From Pirellulales bacterium (GTDB lineage Bacteria; Planctomycetota; Planctomycetia; Pirellulales; JALHLM01): a stretch of DNA of 14,070 bases. The notes below the pieces were generated by a model. It saw only the letters and a list, made by a program, of their open reading frames with translations, ran no database searches and had not been told where the DNA came from. The translations under genes were made by a program, and so were the position numbers. Where the stretch lies: NCBI GenBank assembly GCA_022844585.1, contig JALHLM010000037.1, positions 5,319 to 19,388 of the forward strand, given 5' to 3'. Each line of letters opens with the position of its first letter. Position 1 is the stretch's first letter. This document shows positions 13,312 through 14,070 of this stretch, one piece after another.

Positions 13312-13971
13312 TTACGGCTTGATCGCCGACCAGGTCCAATGGCGGTCGCTGGTCAGCGTGACCGTCTCGGGTGAGAAGCCGAGTTGGCCGACCATTTTCT
13401 GCACCTCGTCGAAGTTCAGGGCCGCATGGAGCGAATCGCCGAAAAGTTTGCGTTGATGTTCGTTCGCGCCGACGGCGTATTGCTGGACCAGCGTACGCAC
13501 TTGCTCGGCAGTATCTGGGCGCGCCAGGTCGCGGAAAAACAGCCGGCCGCCGCTGCGCGTGACGCGCACGGCTTCGGCGAACGACGGCGCCGGTTCGGGG
13601 ATGTGATGGATGATGCTGTTCGATATTACCGCGCTGAACCGCCCGTCGGCGTAGGGCAAGCCCTTGGCGTCGATGCGGTCGAGCATGATGCGGTCGCGGA
13701 GCGAGGCCACTTCCACGTTCGCCTTCGCGACCAACAACATTTCAGCGGAAAGATCGATCGCTAGCACGTGCCCCTCGGCCGACTGCCGGCACAGTTCGAT
13801 GGGGATCTGCGCCGTGCCGGTTCCGAGGTCGAGCACCTCTTCAAGGTCCGGCGAAGCCGCCAGAAAGTCACGGACGAACGCGCGATTGACCTCGCGATGA
13901 TCCATGGAGTCGTAGTCGAGCGCATCTTGCAACGACTCCATGACCTCCGGTTCAAGCGTGCGCGGGAGCAT
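13312..13971 (-). CDS. Class I SAM-dependent methyltransferase
   Basis: Starting at the ATG at 13971 gives 219 residues beginning MLPRTLEPEVMESLQDALDY; a TTG at 13986 would add five residues. The Rossmann-fold motifs are clear: motif I VLDLGTGTAQIP (46-57), an acidic strand end at VLAIDLSAEML (69-79), a D-A-KGLPYADGRF block (101-111), then FSAVISNSIIHHIPEP (112-127) and VTRSGGRLFFRDLARP (137-152). The N-terminal segment DYDSMDHREVNRAFV (19-33) is a family-specific lid that points to an 'LEPEVM...MDH.EVN' group of Methyltransf_11/25-type enzymes. The substrate is not predictable. It converges with the photolyase gene. The upstream region to the window end (13972-14070) shows no clear promoter, only a small GCGC-TGTA-GCGC inverted repeat at 14053-14064. 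Confidence 0.85.
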   Translation of the reverse strand: MLPRTLEPEVMESLQDALDYDSMDHREVNRAFVRDFLAASPDLEEVLDLGTGTAQIPIELCRQSAEGHVLAIDLSAEMLLVAKANVEVASLRDRIMLDRIDAKGLPYADGRFSAVISNSIIHHIPEPAPSFAEAVRVTRSGGRLFFRDLARPDTAEQVRTLVQQYAVGANEHQRKLFGDSLHAALNFDEVQKMVGQLGFSPETVTLTSDRHWTWSAIKP

Positions 13972-14070
13972 ATTTTGAAATCTCAAGGCAGGCCGACATT
14001 GGGGTTGGACGCTACAACTGATTGTCGCGAACCCCGGCGTGATTAACTAGCCCGGCGCTGTAGCGCTCTG

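Overview
The window looks like chromosomal DNA from a GC-rich planctomycete, probably of the Pirellulales type. Three things point there: a large secreted protein with the planctomycete LEPR-XLL-type N-terminus and C-terminal DUF4214 repeats; a hydrolase carrying a dockerin-like EF-hand pair and a PEP-CTERM sorting tail; and general scarcity of Shine-Dalgarno sequences. No rRNA, tRNA, CRISPR array, transposase, integrase or phage gene was seen. The assignment rests on gene content only.

Layout. (1) 1-1598, plus strand: the 3' end of an FAD/Fe-S oxidoreductase (GlpC/HdrD-like cysteine-rich domains), then moaD and moaE, the two molybdopterin synthase subunits. (2) 1599-4777: a 366-bp spacer with several inverted repeats, then a 916-residue secreted multidomain protein (seven propeller-like repeats, a cadherin-like segment, DUF4214 repeats), closed by a textbook intrinsic terminator. 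(3) 4836-8284, minus strand: an asparagine-synthase-type amidotransferase followed by a membrane-anchored AAA+ ATPase, in the same direction. (4) 8477-11564, plus strand: a PEP-CTERM/dockerin SGNH esterase (SASA/CE6) whose reading frame runs 62 nt into the next gene, a YjhG/YagF-type D-xylonate dehydratase. (5) 11564-13280: palindromic DNA, a candidate 33-residue membrane peptide and a class II CPD photolyase. (6) 13312-13971, minus strand: a class I SAM-dependent methyltransferase, convergent with the photolyase.

How the genes may work together. MoaD and MoaE act as one enzyme. The esterase and dehydratase could both serve use of acetylated xylan or xylose (deacetylation outside the cell, xylonate dehydration inside); this is inference from the overlap and the families. 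The amidotransferase resembles the type found with exosortase/EPS loci and lies divergent to a PEP-CTERM gene, a suggestive but unproven link. Most of the rest is ordinary metabolism and repair. I see no clear novel system; the best leads are the structured leader of the large secreted protein, the overlapping esterase/dehydratase pair, and the repeat-rich asparagine-synthase promoter.
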